Shown piece by piece: positions 8,928 through 17,094 of a stretch of 64,000 nt of DNA. The translations under genes and the position numbers were made by a program. Origin of the DNA: Candidatus Krumholzibacteriia bacterium (GTDB lineage Bacteria; Krumholzibacteriota; Krumholzibacteriia; JAJRXK01); assembly GCA_035268685.1 (NCBI GenBank), contig DATFKK010000111.1, forward strand, positions 31,228-95,227, read 5' to 3'. The notes under the pieces were generated by a model. The model saw nothing but the letters and a program-made list of their open reading frames with translations. It had not been told where the DNA came from and did not search any database. Numbering within the stretch: the stretch's first letter is position 1; each line of letters starts with the position of its first letter.

Positions 8928-10124
8928 ATGTCCACCCAACGCTTTCGCTGCACTGTGCTGGGGGCTCTCCTCCTGGCGACGGGGGCTGCGGCCCAGCCCT
9001 CGGCCACGGCGGAGAGCGTGGTCGTGCGATCGGCCGCCGGGGCCAGCGCGGCCCTCGGCGGTGCCGACACCGTGTTCGGCACCGGAGCGTTCGACGCCCT
9101 CGACCAGCCCGCTCTGGCGGCCGAGGGAACGGGGATCCGGCTCGACGTGTCGTGGCAGATCGATCGTTTCGTCGATCCGGCCGTCGATCCCTGGGCAGTG
9201 GGCGTGATCGTTCCCCTGGGTGTCGGCGATCGCCGCCTGCCGGCGTTGAGCGTGTCGCATCGGAGGCTACAGGCCGACGGCCTGCCCCTGGCCGGGGACG
9301 CGCGGCTCCTCGTGGATCTCGACCACGAACTCACGAACCTCGGGATGGCCTGGCGGGCCGACGACGGACGGTGGTCGGTGGGTGCGACCCTGCACGCGGT
9401 CTCGAAGAGTGGCGTGAGCGGCTTCACCCTGCGGACCGCCACCGTCGACACGGCCTTCGCCGCGGCGGGACACGACGATCTGCTCTTCGCGGGCAGTGTC
9501 GGCGGACTCGTCACGAGCAATGCCCTCCCCTTCGCATCGGGGTCGCTGTCGCTGCGGGGCGGGGCGGCTCTGCGGCGCGTCGGAGAGGACGTCGACGTCC
9601 GGGCCGAGACGATCACGTTCGGCTCCGGAACCTCCCAAGTCCTGACCCGACGGTCGGCCCTCGCCTCGGCCGTGGCCGTCGGCGCCGGGGCGCACTGGTG
9701 GAGGCCCCGACTGGCGCTGCGGGCCGCGGTCGATGCCGCGTGGCCCCTCTACGACGAGGCGCCGGACCACCCCATCCTGGCGGCGGGTGTCGAACTCGCG
9801 GTGGCCGACGTGGTCTTCCTGCGCGCGGGCGTGCGCGACGACGAACTCGATACCATCATGACCTTCGGGGCCGGGCTCCGCGCACCGCTGTCGCGCCGCT
9901 GGAGCGTGAGCCTCGACGTGGCCCGCGAACCGGGCCGAGCCGACCGTTCGGATCCCCCGGACGCCACCGTGATCGGGATCCGCCTGACGGCCCCGATCCC
10001 GGGCACGGGCGACGACGACCTCGACGACCTGCTCGACGACCTCGACGACATCGACGACTGGATCGATGATCTCGAGCCTGCTTCGAGCGACACCATGACG
10101 ACCCCTACCTCCGATCAGGAGTGA
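8928..10124 (+). CDS. Exported beta-rich outer-membrane-like protein with acidic tail
   Basis: 398 residues. A signal peptide (MSTQRFRCTVLGALLLATGAAAQ) is followed by a long glycine- and beta-strand-rich region reminiscent of PorV/PorQ-type or other barrel proteins (AALGGADTVFGTGAFDAL near the start, FASGSLSLRGGAAL, VFLRAGVRDDELDTIMTFGAGL). The barrel ends near residue 355 in GIRLTAPIPG. It is followed by an unusual Asp-rich repeat at residues about 362-384 (heptad-like DDL/DDI units) and a Thr/Ser tail. An acidic repeat of this kind could bind calcium. The stop codon overlaps the first possible start of the phosphatase gene, so the three genes to 11478 look like an operon. The family is unassigned. 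Confidence 0.75.
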   Translation: MSTQRFRCTVLGALLLATGAAAQPSATAESVVVRSAAGASAALGGADTVFGTGAFDALDQPALAAEGTGIRLDVSWQIDRFVDPAVDPWAVGVIVPLGVGDRRLPALSVSHRRLQADGLPLAGDARLLVDLDHELTNLGMAWRADDGRWSVGATLHAVSKSGVSGFTLRTATVDTAFAAAGHDDLLFAGSVGGLVTSNALPFASGSLSLRGGAALRRVGEDVDVRAETITFGSGTSQVLTRRSALASAVAVGAGAHWWRPRLALRAAVDAAWPLYDEAPDHPILAAGVELAVADVVFLRAGVRDDELDTIMTFGAGLRAPLSRRWSVSLDVAREPGRADRSDPPDATVIGIRLTAPIPGTGDDDLDDLLDDLDDIDDWIDDLEPASSDTMTTPTSDQE

Positions 10125-10129
10125 CCGCC

Positions 10130-10606
10130 GTGACGCAACGTGTGCTCTTCGTGTGCCTGGGAAACATCTGCCGCTCTCCGTTGGCCGAGGGCGTGTTCCG
10201 CCATCTGGTCACCGAACGCGGGCTGGACGATCGGATCGAGGTCGATTCGGCGGGCACGGGCGGTTGGCACGTGGGCGAGGGCCCGGACCCACGCTCGCTC
10301 GAGGTGGCGGTGCGCAACGGAGTGAGCCTCGACGGGCAGTCGGCTCGGCGGATCGAGAACGGGGACCTCGCCGACTTCCACTGGGTCGTGGCCATGGACA
10401 CCGACAACGAGCGCGATCTTCGTCGCCTGGCCGAAGCCAGCGGTGAGGCACGCATCCACCGTCTGCGCGACTTCGACCCCGAGGGTGCCGGTGACGTCCC
10501 CGACCCCTACTACGGAGGGCCGCAGGGCTTCGACGTCGTCTACGCGATGGTCGAGCGCAGCTGCCGAGCGCTGCTCGACCGGGTGGAAGCGGAGTTGGGC
10601 CGGTGA
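10130..10606 (+). CDS. Low-molecular-weight protein tyrosine phosphatase family
   Basis: 158 residues. The active-site loop is complete: CLGNICRS (C9, R15), as in the CX5R(S/T) signature. The acid/base aspartate region near the C-terminus is DVPDPYYGG. GTG codons at 10121 and 10130 are both in frame; 10130 is preferred because the AGGAG at 10117-10121 is eight bases upstream of it. The gene is translationally coupled to the fructosamine kinase gene (GTG of the next gene overlaps this TGA). In other bacteria the same gene pair is known, and the phosphatase can remove phosphate from kinase-made Amadori intermediates or their ribulosamine-type counterparts. It may therefore act on phosphorylated glycated amines rather than on tyrosine. 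Confidence 0.93.
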   Translation: MTQRVLFVCLGNICRSPLAEGVFRHLVTERGLDDRIEVDSAGTGGWHVGEGPDPRSLEVAVRNGVSLDGQSARRIENGDLADFHWVVAMDTDNERDLRRLAEASGEARIHRLRDFDPEGAGDVPDPYYGGPQGFDVVYAMVERSCRALLDRVEAELGR

Positions 10607-11478
10607 TCGACGACACGCGGCTGCGGCAGGTGCTCGAGGAAGGGCTCGGTCGTCCGGTCGGCGACTTCGACCGCGAGCCCCTCGGGGGCGGGTGCATCAA
10701 CGACGCCTTCGTCGTGGACGTGGGCGAGCGCTTCGTGGTGAAGGGCAACGATCGTCCTCTGCCCCACCAGTTCGAGTCCGAGGCGCGGGGGCTCGAAGCC
10801 CTGCGCGCCGCCGGTGGCCCGCTCGTGATCCCCCGCGTCCTGGGGTTCCGTGACGATGCCCAGAACGGCGGCTTTCTCGTGATCGAGTACCTCGAGCCCG
10901 GACGCCGGGCGCCCGACTTCGACGAGCGCCTCGGGCACGGTCTGGCCTCGCTGCACCGCCACGCCGACGATCGCGGATTCGGCTTCGACGTCGACGGCTA
11001 CTGTGGTGCCACCCCTCAGCCGAATCCCTGGACCGACCGCTGGCCCGCCTTCTACGCCGAACATCGGATCCGGCACCACGTCCGTCTGGCGGCCGACCGC
11101 GGACTCGACCGCGGCACCGTCGATCTGCTCGACTCGATCGCCGATCGCCTCGAGGAATGGATCGACGACGGGCCGTCGTCGTTGATCCACGGCGATCTCT
11201 GGTCGGGGAACCTGCACTGCACGGCGGACGGCGCACCCGCCCTGATCGACCCCGCTGCCTACTTCGGACACCGCGAGGCCGAGCTCGGCATGATGTCGCT
11301 GTTCGGAGGGTTCGGGCCGGCAGTGTGGGAGGCCTACCAGGAGGCCTGGCCGCTGGAACCGGGATGGCGGCAACGACTCGGTCTGTACGAGCTGTACCAC
11401 CTGATCAACCACTACGTCTTGTTCGGTGGGGCCTACGCCGCGTCGACGCGCGACTGCGCCCTTCGCTACGCGGGCTGA
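10603..11478 (+). CDS. Fructosamine/ribulosamine 3-kinase family protein
   Basis: 291 residues with a GTG start overlapping the previous stop by four bases. The fold is aminoglycoside-kinase-like: nucleotide loop LGGGCINDAFVVDVG, the RFVVKGN lysine, and the catalytic loop LIHGDLWSGNLH with Asp at about residue 197. The metal-binding segment is ALIDPAAYFGHREAELGM. These are the diagnostic motifs of FN3K and bacterial YniA-like kinases, which phosphorylate ketosamine adducts on protein lysines so that they fall off. Length matches the family (about 290). Coupling to an LMW-phosphatase supports a deglycation role. It ends five bases from the convergent TonB receptor gene. Confidence 0.93.
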   Translation: MIDDTRLRQVLEEGLGRPVGDFDREPLGGGCINDAFVVDVGERFVVKGNDRPLPHQFESEARGLEALRAAGGPLVIPRVLGFRDDAQNGGFLVIEYLEPGRRAPDFDERLGHGLASLHRHADDRGFGFDVDGYCGATPQPNPWTDRWPAFYAEHRIRHHVRLAADRGLDRGTVDLLDSIADRLEEWIDDGPSSLIHGDLWSGNLHCTADGAPALIDPAAYFGHREAELGMMSLFGGFGPAVWEAYQEAWPLEPGWRQRLGLYELYHLINHYVLFGGAYAASTRDCALRYAG

Positions 11479-11482
11479 GCGT

Positions 11483-13522
11483 TCAGCGCTGCACGCTGAG
11501 TTGCAGGAAGACCTGCCGCGGGATCTCGGCCGACGGATAGATGTCGGTGCGGTCCTCGAGATCCACCCGCCCGTCGTCGATGAGATTCCGGCCCAGCACC
11601 GACACTTCCACGGCGGGGTCCGGTCGCCACGCCAGTCTCGCCTGCAGCTCCTGGACGCCTTCGATCGGGAGGCGATAGACGGCCTGATCCTCGGACACGT
11701 CGTCGAGGGCGGAACTCACGCGCAGGCCGAGGTCGGCGCTCCAGGTCGAGGTCGGAGCCACACCCAGGCGGAGGAAGCCCATGTGCCGGGGCGAGTCCTC
11801 GGGATTGTTGTTGAAGAAGCTGACCGCGACGTCCCCCTGTTCGGGGTCCATCGGCGCGGCAAGCAGATCGAGATCGAGATAGGTGTAGCTGGCCTGGAGA
11901 CGGATCCAGGGTCGCGGCCGTACCTCGAGCACGGTCTCCATGCCGCGGGCCCGCATCTCGGCTCCGTTGACGACTTCCGAGTCGAGCTCCAGGTGAGGCG
12001 GCACGTCGATTCCGCCGGCGACCTCCGGTTGCTCCACCACGTTGTACACGAGGTCGTCGTAGTCCTGCTGGAAGACGGCCAGGTCGATCCCGACGGCGGA
12101 CCCGAGCTGTTTCCTCCAGCCCATCTCGTAGGCGAGCATCGATTCGGCGTCGAGGCCAGGATCGCCCTCGAAGTTCGCGATGGTCGACACGAGTTCGCCC
12201 TGGCCGGGTCCCACCTGCCGGCGGGCCACGGTGGACGTCAGGGCACGCGACGGCGTCCGGACGGCACGCGACGCAGCGGCCCAGAAGAATCCGGCCCGGC
12301 CGGTGTCGAACGCGGTACGAACGCTCGGCTGCCACTCCCATCCCGAGTCGTCGTTGTGCTCCAACTTGGTCCCCGCGATCAGGCGGACGCGGTCGGTCGC
12401 GCGGAACTCGTCCTGCACGAACAGGCTCGTCCAGTGGAGCGTCCGGCTCGTGGGCACGAAGCCGTAGGTCGAGCTCCCCCGGATCCGATCGTCGGACACC
12501 CGGAGGTTGGCCCCTGTGACGAAGTCGTGGCGGTCGCCCTCGCGCGTGAACTGGAGGTCGGCGTCGTAGCTGAAGCGCTCCTCGTGGAACAGGCGCTCGT
12601 CACGGTCGTGGAACTCCAGCCAGCTCTGCACCGCGACACTCGAGCGATTCCCCACCGGACGCACCCAGCGCGCGAGGGCCGACACCGCCTGGGTGAGGTG
12701 GAGGTCCACGTCCCGCACCACGTCGACCTGGCGCTCTTCGTCGAACAGCACGTCCTGGCGCTCGGTCTCGACCCGGTAGGCCCGGGCGTTGAGCGTCACC
12801 CGACCACCGCCGGCCGGGGCGTCGTAGCGCAAGCCGGTGGACAGGTTCCTCCATCCCCCGCCGTCGAACTGGCCCGGAGCGGCGTCGAACTCACCGCGGT
12901 CGTGGCCGCTGATCCAGACCCGTCCGTGTCCCTCGTCGCCGACGCGGCCCCCGAACCGGGCCCGGGCGCCGAACTCGTCTCCACTCACGCGACTCGAGAC
13001 CGACCAACCCTGCGTCTCGCCCGCTTCGCGCGTGACCACGTTGATCACGCCGTTCACCGCGTTCGCACCCCACAGTGCACCGCCGGGGCCCCGGACGATC
13101 TCGATCCGGTCGATGTCGTCGATCGGCAGGTCGTGCTCGTCCCAGTAGACCCCCGAGAAGAACAGGCTGTAGACGGAGCGGCCGTCGATCAGGACGAGGA
13201 GCTTGTCGGAGAGCACGCCGTTGAAGCCCCGCACGCCGACCGCCGTGTTGGCGGCGTTCAGGCGCGAGAACTGGACCCCCGGGACCCACTCGAGGGCGTC
13301 GACCAGGGTGACCGCGCCGTAGCGACGCAGGTCGTCCTGCGTGAGCACGGTGACCGCGGCCGGGGTCTCGAACGCCGACGTCGGCCGCTTCGAGGCCGTG
13401 ACGACCTCGACCTCGAGGAGCTCTTCGAGTGACAGCTCCTCGAGCCCGTCGCCGGCCCGGGCCGGGCTGGCGAGGGCGATCGCGAGCGCGACCCACATCC
13501 ATTCGGGCAGTCGTGGTGACAT
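11483..13522 (-). CDS. TonB-dependent outer-membrane receptor
   Basis: 679 residues from the ATG at 13522, preceded by gaggagga; the much longer upstream frame is rejected because this start gives a signal peptide ending in SPARA. An N-terminal extension LEELSLEELLEVEVVTASK contains a TonB-box-like stretch. The plug domain follows (PAAVTVLTQDDLRRYGAVTL, then VLIDGRSVY and RIEIVRGPGGALWGANAVNG), then a roughly 500-residue beta-barrel ending in a final aromatic-type strand (RQVFLQLSVQR). This class imports siderophores, cobalamin, sugars or other large ligands across the outer membrane with TonB energy. The substrate is not predictable. No TonB or ExbBD genes are in the window. Confidence 0.93.
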   Translation of the reverse strand: MSPRLPEWMWVALAIALASPARAGDGLEELSLEELLEVEVVTASKRPTSAFETPAAVTVLTQDDLRRYGAVTLVDALEWVPGVQFSRLNAANTAVGVRGFNGVLSDKLLVLIDGRSVYSLFFSGVYWDEHDLPIDDIDRIEIVRGPGGALWGANAVNGVINVVTREAGETQGWSVSSRVSGDEFGARARFGGRVGDEGHGRVWISGHDRGEFDAAPGQFDGGGWRNLSTGLRYDAPAGGGRVTLNARAYRVETERQDVLFDEERQVDVVRDVDLHLTQAVSALARWVRPVGNRSSVAVQSWLEFHDRDERLFHEERFSYDADLQFTREGDRHDFVTGANLRVSDDRIRGSSTYGFVPTSRTLHWTSLFVQDEFRATDRVRLIAGTKLEHNDDSGWEWQPSVRTAFDTGRAGFFWAAASRAVRTPSRALTSTVARRQVGPGQGELVSTIANFEGDPGLDAESMLAYEMGWRKQLGSAVGIDLAVFQQDYDDLVYNVVEQPEVAGGIDVPPHLELDSEVVNGAEMRARGMETVLEVRPRPWIRLQASYTYLDLDLLAAPMDPEQGDVAVSFFNNNPEDSPRHMGFLRLGVAPTSTWSADLGLRVSSALDDVSEDQAVYRLPIEGVQELQARLAWRPDPAVEVSVLGRNLIDDGRVDLEDRTDIYPSAEIPRQVFLQLSVQR

Positions 13523-13651
13523 GGTCCTCCTCGTAGAGATGGGTCGGCCGGCCTCGACGGATCTTGAGGCCGGATCCCTGGAGGGACGCGGGGCGTGACG
13601 GGACCGGAGGGACCCTCCATACTCGGGGGCCCCCGAGGCGGAGGTGCCGGA

Positions 13652-14053
13652 ATGAAGCGACTCACCCCGAATCTCCTCGTCGAGTCCATCGAGGATGCGT
13701 TGCCGTTCTGGGAAGCCCTGGGATTCGAGCGGATGGCCGAGGTCCCGCACGGCGGGCGGCTCGGTTTCGTGGGCCTGACGCGCGGCGATGCCGAACTCAT
13801 GTTCCAGAGCCGGGCCTCCCTCGAGGCCGACCTGCCGGAGGCCGTGCCCGAGACCTGCGATCACTCGGGGTTGGGCCTGTTCGTGGAGATCGACATGCCC
13901 TTCGACGACCTGATCGAACGGATCGACGGCACCGACGCCGAGATCCTCGTTCCCGATCGGCGCACCTTCTACGGCGCCCGCGAGATCGCCGTGCGGACGC
14001 CCGACGGGATCTTCGTCGTGTTCGCCGCCTTCGAAGACGCCGAGGCCGGATAG
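13652..14053 (+). CDS. VOC/glyoxalase-fold protein
   Basis: 133 residues from the ATG at 13652, which has ggaggtgccgga upstream; the in-frame extension before it is Gly/Pro-rich and unlikely to be translated. The protein shows the paired beta-alpha-beta-beta-beta pattern of the vicinal oxygen chelate fold: LTPNLLVESIEDALPFWEALGFERM, then MFQSR, then LGLFVEID and REIAVRTPDGIFVVFAAFE. It may bind a metal or a hydrophobic ligand. The reaction is unknown; relatives include glyoxalases, dioxygenases and bleomycin-resistance proteins. It is divergent from the TonB receptor gene. Confidence 0.8.
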   Translation: MKRLTPNLLVESIEDALPFWEALGFERMAEVPHGGRLGFVGLTRGDAELMFQSRASLEADLPEAVPETCDHSGLGLFVEIDMPFDDLIERIDGTDAEILVPDRRTFYGAREIAVRTPDGIFVVFAAFEDAEAG

Positions 14054-14275
14054 TCCCGGGTGCGAGTGCGACCGGCAGGCCGCGCACGACACCGGTCGGC
14101 CACCCGCTGGTTCCGGACCCGTGTCCGGTCGGTGCCCGTCGTCTCGTGGCTCCAGAGCGTTTCGGAGCCCCCGAGATCGCGGTACGAGCGGTCGAACACA
14201 TCCGGGAGGTCCCCGCGTAGGATCGTCAGACGGCATCCGCGGACCCGGAGTTCAAGCTCGAACAAGACCACCTGG

Positions 14276-15505
14276 ATGGGTCGGGACGGATCGGACACGG
14301 TTGACACACGGGGGGCGTCGGCAGTGCGGCGACCGGATCGACACGGAAATCGGGGCGAGCGGGCCCGCCGGGGCGTCCGGCTCGCGTCGCTGGCGCCTCT
14401 GTTGGCCGTCATCGTGTTCGCACGGCCGGCCCCTGCGGGATGCGCCGAACAGAGCCTGTGGGCCTACGAGGCCGTTCCCGCGGCCTTCCGGTCGGGTGAG
14501 GTGGAACGAGTCTACGCCGCGATCGACGAGTGGTGGGCCGCGTGCGGACCGCAGCCGGATGTCGTGCGGATCGACGTGCTGGCCCGGATCTGGGCGGACG
14601 ACTTCGATCCCGAGACCCTCACCCCCGAGTTCGTCGACCACCTCGTCGAGATCGATCTCGAGGCCCGGGACTTCGCGGCGGCCGAGCGCGACACCACGCT
14701 CGACGACGTGCTCTGGACGCGCCGTTTCGACCGGTTCAGCCGGGATCTCGCCGCCGATCTGATCCCGGTGACGGCTCCGGGAACGGTCGAGTACCTGTTG
14801 GCCCGCTTCTATGCGGGTGAGTCCGAGGTCCTCTGGCAGCGCATCGATGCCGAGCCCTATGCCTCCACCTGGCTCGGAACGCTCGTCCGGGCCGAGCGGG
14901 AGCGTCTGTCCGAGCCGCAGCCGGTCGGGTTGGCAGGGCTCTACCTGGGGCAGTGGAACGGCCGGGGGCGGCTGGAGCCCGCGGGTGGCCGGCTCGCGAT
15001 CGGGTTGCAACTGGGTGGCAGGGTCGGCCGCTTCGGAGCGCGCCTGGCCGGAGACCTCCTCGTGGGCAACTACGACGGCGACTACGTCATCCGCGACGGC
15101 GAGAACCTCTTCCTCACCAACAAGTTCACCGGCCTGTCGGCGCTGCTCGAACCGAGTGTTCGCGTGACGTCGCTCGGACCCGTCGCGCTCGATCTGACCG
15201 CCGGCGTGGGGTGGGCCGGAGTCGAGGCCCTCTCGCCCGAGGTGGTGCGTGGGATCGAACTCCCCGCGGTGTGGGCGCACTCCCTCGTGCGGACGGCGGG
15301 AGTCAACGCGCGGTGGGAGATCGACCGGCGATTCCTCGAACTGCAGTTCCGGTGGGAATGGTCGGACTGGAGCACGGGCGCCGACGGCTCCGATCTCGAC
15401 GGCGAGGCCTGGCAGATCCGCATCGGGTTCGGCGGGACGACGCCGTCGGAGGACGTCGAGCGCCGCCGGGAGCTGCTCGAACCGCGCCGCAGCCGGCCCC
15501 GGTGA
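14276..15505 (+). CDS. Exported protein of unknown function with predicted barrel-like C-terminal half
   Basis: About 409 residues if the ATG at 14276 is used. A GTG at 14324 would give a shorter N-region before the signal sequence (LASLAPLLAVIVFARPAPAG) and is equally possible; neither has a strong ribosome site. The mature part starts with a helical segment rich in Asp and Trp (VYAAIDEWWAACG, DDFDPETLTPEFVDHLVEID). From about residue 220 onward it turns into beta strands with Gly and aromatic residues (GLYLGQWNGRGRL, AIGLQLGGRVGRFGARLAG, LQFRWEWSDWS) typical of an outer-membrane barrel. It resembles no family I can name. The gene is monocistronic by spacing. Confidence 0.7.
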   Translation: MGRDGSDTVDTRGASAVRRPDRHGNRGERARRGVRLASLAPLLAVIVFARPAPAGCAEQSLWAYEAVPAAFRSGEVERVYAAIDEWWAACGPQPDVVRIDVLARIWADDFDPETLTPEFVDHLVEIDLEARDFAAAERDTTLDDVLWTRRFDRFSRDLAADLIPVTAPGTVEYLLARFYAGESEVLWQRIDAEPYASTWLGTLVRAERERLSEPQPVGLAGLYLGQWNGRGRLEPAGGRLAIGLQLGGRVGRFGARLAGDLLVGNYDGDYVIRDGENLFLTNKFTGLSALLEPSVRVTSLGPVALDLTAGVGWAGVEALSPEVVRGIELPAVWAHSLVRTAGVNARWEIDRRFLELQFRWEWSDWSTGADGSDLDGEAWQIRIGFGGTTPSEDVERRRELLEPRRSRPR

Positions 15506-15583
15506 AGCCGATCGCAGGAATCGGGTCGCGCGGGGACGAGCGGGTGGCCTAGTCTGCGCTCGTCCGGTCGCGAGGAGCCCGCC

Positions 15584-16426
15584 GTGGACGACTACGCCCG
15601 CATCGAAGCCGCACTGTTGCGCATCGAACGCGATGCCCGCCGTCAGCCCTCCCTCGAGGAGCTGGCCGCGAGCGCCGGGCTCAGCCCGGCCCATTTCCAG
15701 AGGGTGTTCACGCGCTGGGCCGGGATCAGCCCGAAACGCTTCCTGCAGGCCGTCACGGTGGGCCGTGCGCGTGAGCTGCTCCGTCGCAGCCGATCGGTGC
15801 TGGACGTCGCGCTCGACGTCGGACTCTCGGGCCCGGGGCGTCTGCACGACCTGACCGTCACCTGCGAGGCCATGACGCCCGGCCAGATCGGGCGGCTCGC
15901 CGACGGCGTCACCATCCGGCACGCGATCGTCCCCTCGCCCCTCGGGCCGGTGTTCGTCGCCCGGACCGACCGGGGCGTCTGCGCCGTCGAGTTCGTGGCC
16001 TCCGGCGAGGATCCCGCACCCGGGCTGCAGCGTCACTGGCCCGGTGCCGCGCTGGTCGCCGCCGCGGACGACGAGGCCGTCCCATGGGGTGCCGCGATCT
16101 TCGGGAACGGTCCGCGGCCCCCGCTCGCGCTCCACCTGCGCGGGACGAACTTCCAGATCCAGGTGTGGCGGGCGCTCCTTCGCATCCCCTCCGGCCGGAT
16201 CGTGGACTACGGGGCCCTGGCCGAGGCGGTGGGGCGGCCCGGTGCGGCGCGCGCGGTGGGAGCCGCGGTGGGGGCGAATCCGGTCGCCGTGCTGGTTCCC
16301 TGCCACCGCGTCCTGCGCCGCCACGGGCAGCTCGGAGGGTATCGGTGGGGGACCGGCCGCAAGCTCGCGCTCCTGGGGCGAGAGCTGGCTCGAGGGTCCG
16401 ACGGCGGCGGCGCATCCCGGTCCTAG
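15584..16426 (+). CDS. Ada-like methylated-DNA-protein cysteine methyltransferase with AraC HTH
   Basis: 280 residues, GTG start with a GAGGAG ribosome site. Residues about 1-105 form an AraC-type helix-turn-helix (SLEELAASAGLSPAHFQRVF, then ARELLRRSRSVLDVALDVGLS). The C-terminal half is the MGMT/Ogt domain with the suicide cysteine C240 in VLVPCHRVLRRHG and the preceding TNFQIQVWRALLRIPSGRIVDYG. It transfers alkyl groups from O6-alkylguanine to itself and probably regulates transcription. The N-terminal zinc-cysteine domain that senses methylphosphotriesters in E. coli Ada is absent. Methylation-triggered activation must therefore work differently here, or the HTH part may only help DNA binding. 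Confidence 0.92.
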   Translation: MDDYARIEAALLRIERDARRQPSLEELAASAGLSPAHFQRVFTRWAGISPKRFLQAVTVGRARELLRRSRSVLDVALDVGLSGPGRLHDLTVTCEAMTPGQIGRLADGVTIRHAIVPSPLGPVFVARTDRGVCAVEFVASGEDPAPGLQRHWPGAALVAAADDEAVPWGAAIFGNGPRPPLALHLRGTNFQIQVWRALLRIPSGRIVDYGALAEAVGRPGAARAVGAAVGANPVAVLVPCHRVLRRHGQLGGYRWGTGRKLALLGRELARGSDGGGASRS

Positions 16427-16559
16427 CCGGCGGCGGACGGGTCGGGGCCGAAGGAGTGGTCGTGGACCTGGCCGTTTCGGTTGGCATCGTGGGGAGGCGT
16501 TCAACCGTTCGTCGGTCGATCGGTGCGCATGACCCCTGCGAATCCGGAACCACGAACGA

Positions 16560-16997
16560 TCATCGAGGCGCGACCGAACTCTTCCACCGCTGCAGGCGCT
16601 CCAGTTCCTCGCGCGCGCGAAAGGCGATCCTGGTGTGATCGAACTCCTCGAGCAGCATCTCGAGCCGAGCGATCGCCTCGTCGACGTCGCGTTCGGGGTT
16701 CAACAGGTGACCCTCGGCCCGTGCCCACGAGTAGAGCGCTTCGGCGCGTACTTCGTCGCGACTGTCGTGGCGGTACAGGTCCCGATAGATCGCGATCGCG
16801 CCATCGTAGTCGTGCTGGCGCATCAGCCGCGCGGCTTCCTCCTGCAGGCTCTCCCCGCGCAGGGTCGTGGTCTGTTCGACGGTTCCGTCGAGATCGTCCG
16901 CGTCGGGGTCGATCCGACGTTCGACCTCGGCGCGGCCGCCGCAGCCCGCCACCGTGGTCACCGCGAGCAGGAGGACGAGGAGGCTTGCGTGGTTCAT
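16560..16997 (-). CDS. Small TPR-type lipoprotein
   Basis: 145 residues from the ATG at 16997. The signal peptide ends in a lipobox (TTVAGC, C19), so the mature protein is a lipid-anchored periplasmic protein. After a short acidic linker it has about two tetratricopeptide-like units ([36 protein letters not shown], then [14 protein letters not shown]). Its role is unknown; short TPR lipoproteins often act as envelope assembly partners. It is divergent from hutH, with only 97 bases holding both promoters. Confidence 0.8.
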   Translation of the reverse strand: MNHASLLVLLLAVTTVAGCGGRAEVERRIDPDADDLDGTVEQTTTLRGESLQEEAARLMRQHDYDGAIAIYRDLYRHDSRDEVRAEALYSWARAEGHLLNPERDVDEAIARLEMLLEEFDHTRIAFRAREELERLQRWKSSVAPR

Positions 16998-17023
16998 GGA
17001 CGTGGTCCTTCCGGGTGGGAACG

Positions 17024-17052
17024 ATGACGTCACGTGCGGCCCTGACTATACT
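17024..17052 (+). promoter_or_regulatory. Probable sigma70-type promoter of hutH
   Basis: atgacg at 17024-17029 (four of six to TTGACA) and tatact at 17047-17052 (five of six to TATAAT) are separated by 17 bases. The start of hutH is about 35 bases beyond the expected transcription start. The site lies in the 97-base divergent region with the TPR lipoprotein gene. Confidence 0.5.
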
Positions 17053-17094
17053 CCGGCCATCCATCGCACCCAAAGCATCCGCGAGGTCCGTGAC

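Noticed and set aside
8924..8935. A possible short poly-C tract used for phase variation before the outer-membrane-like gene
   Set aside because: The run (cccccccc-like, near the start codon) is short and common in this GC-rich genome; no evidence of length change can be seen from one sequence.
11483..14236. Extension of the TonB receptor to 917 residues
   Set aside because: The extra N-terminal part covers the divergent VOC gene and lacks a signal peptide; the ATG at 13522 has a strong ribosome site and a signal peptide.
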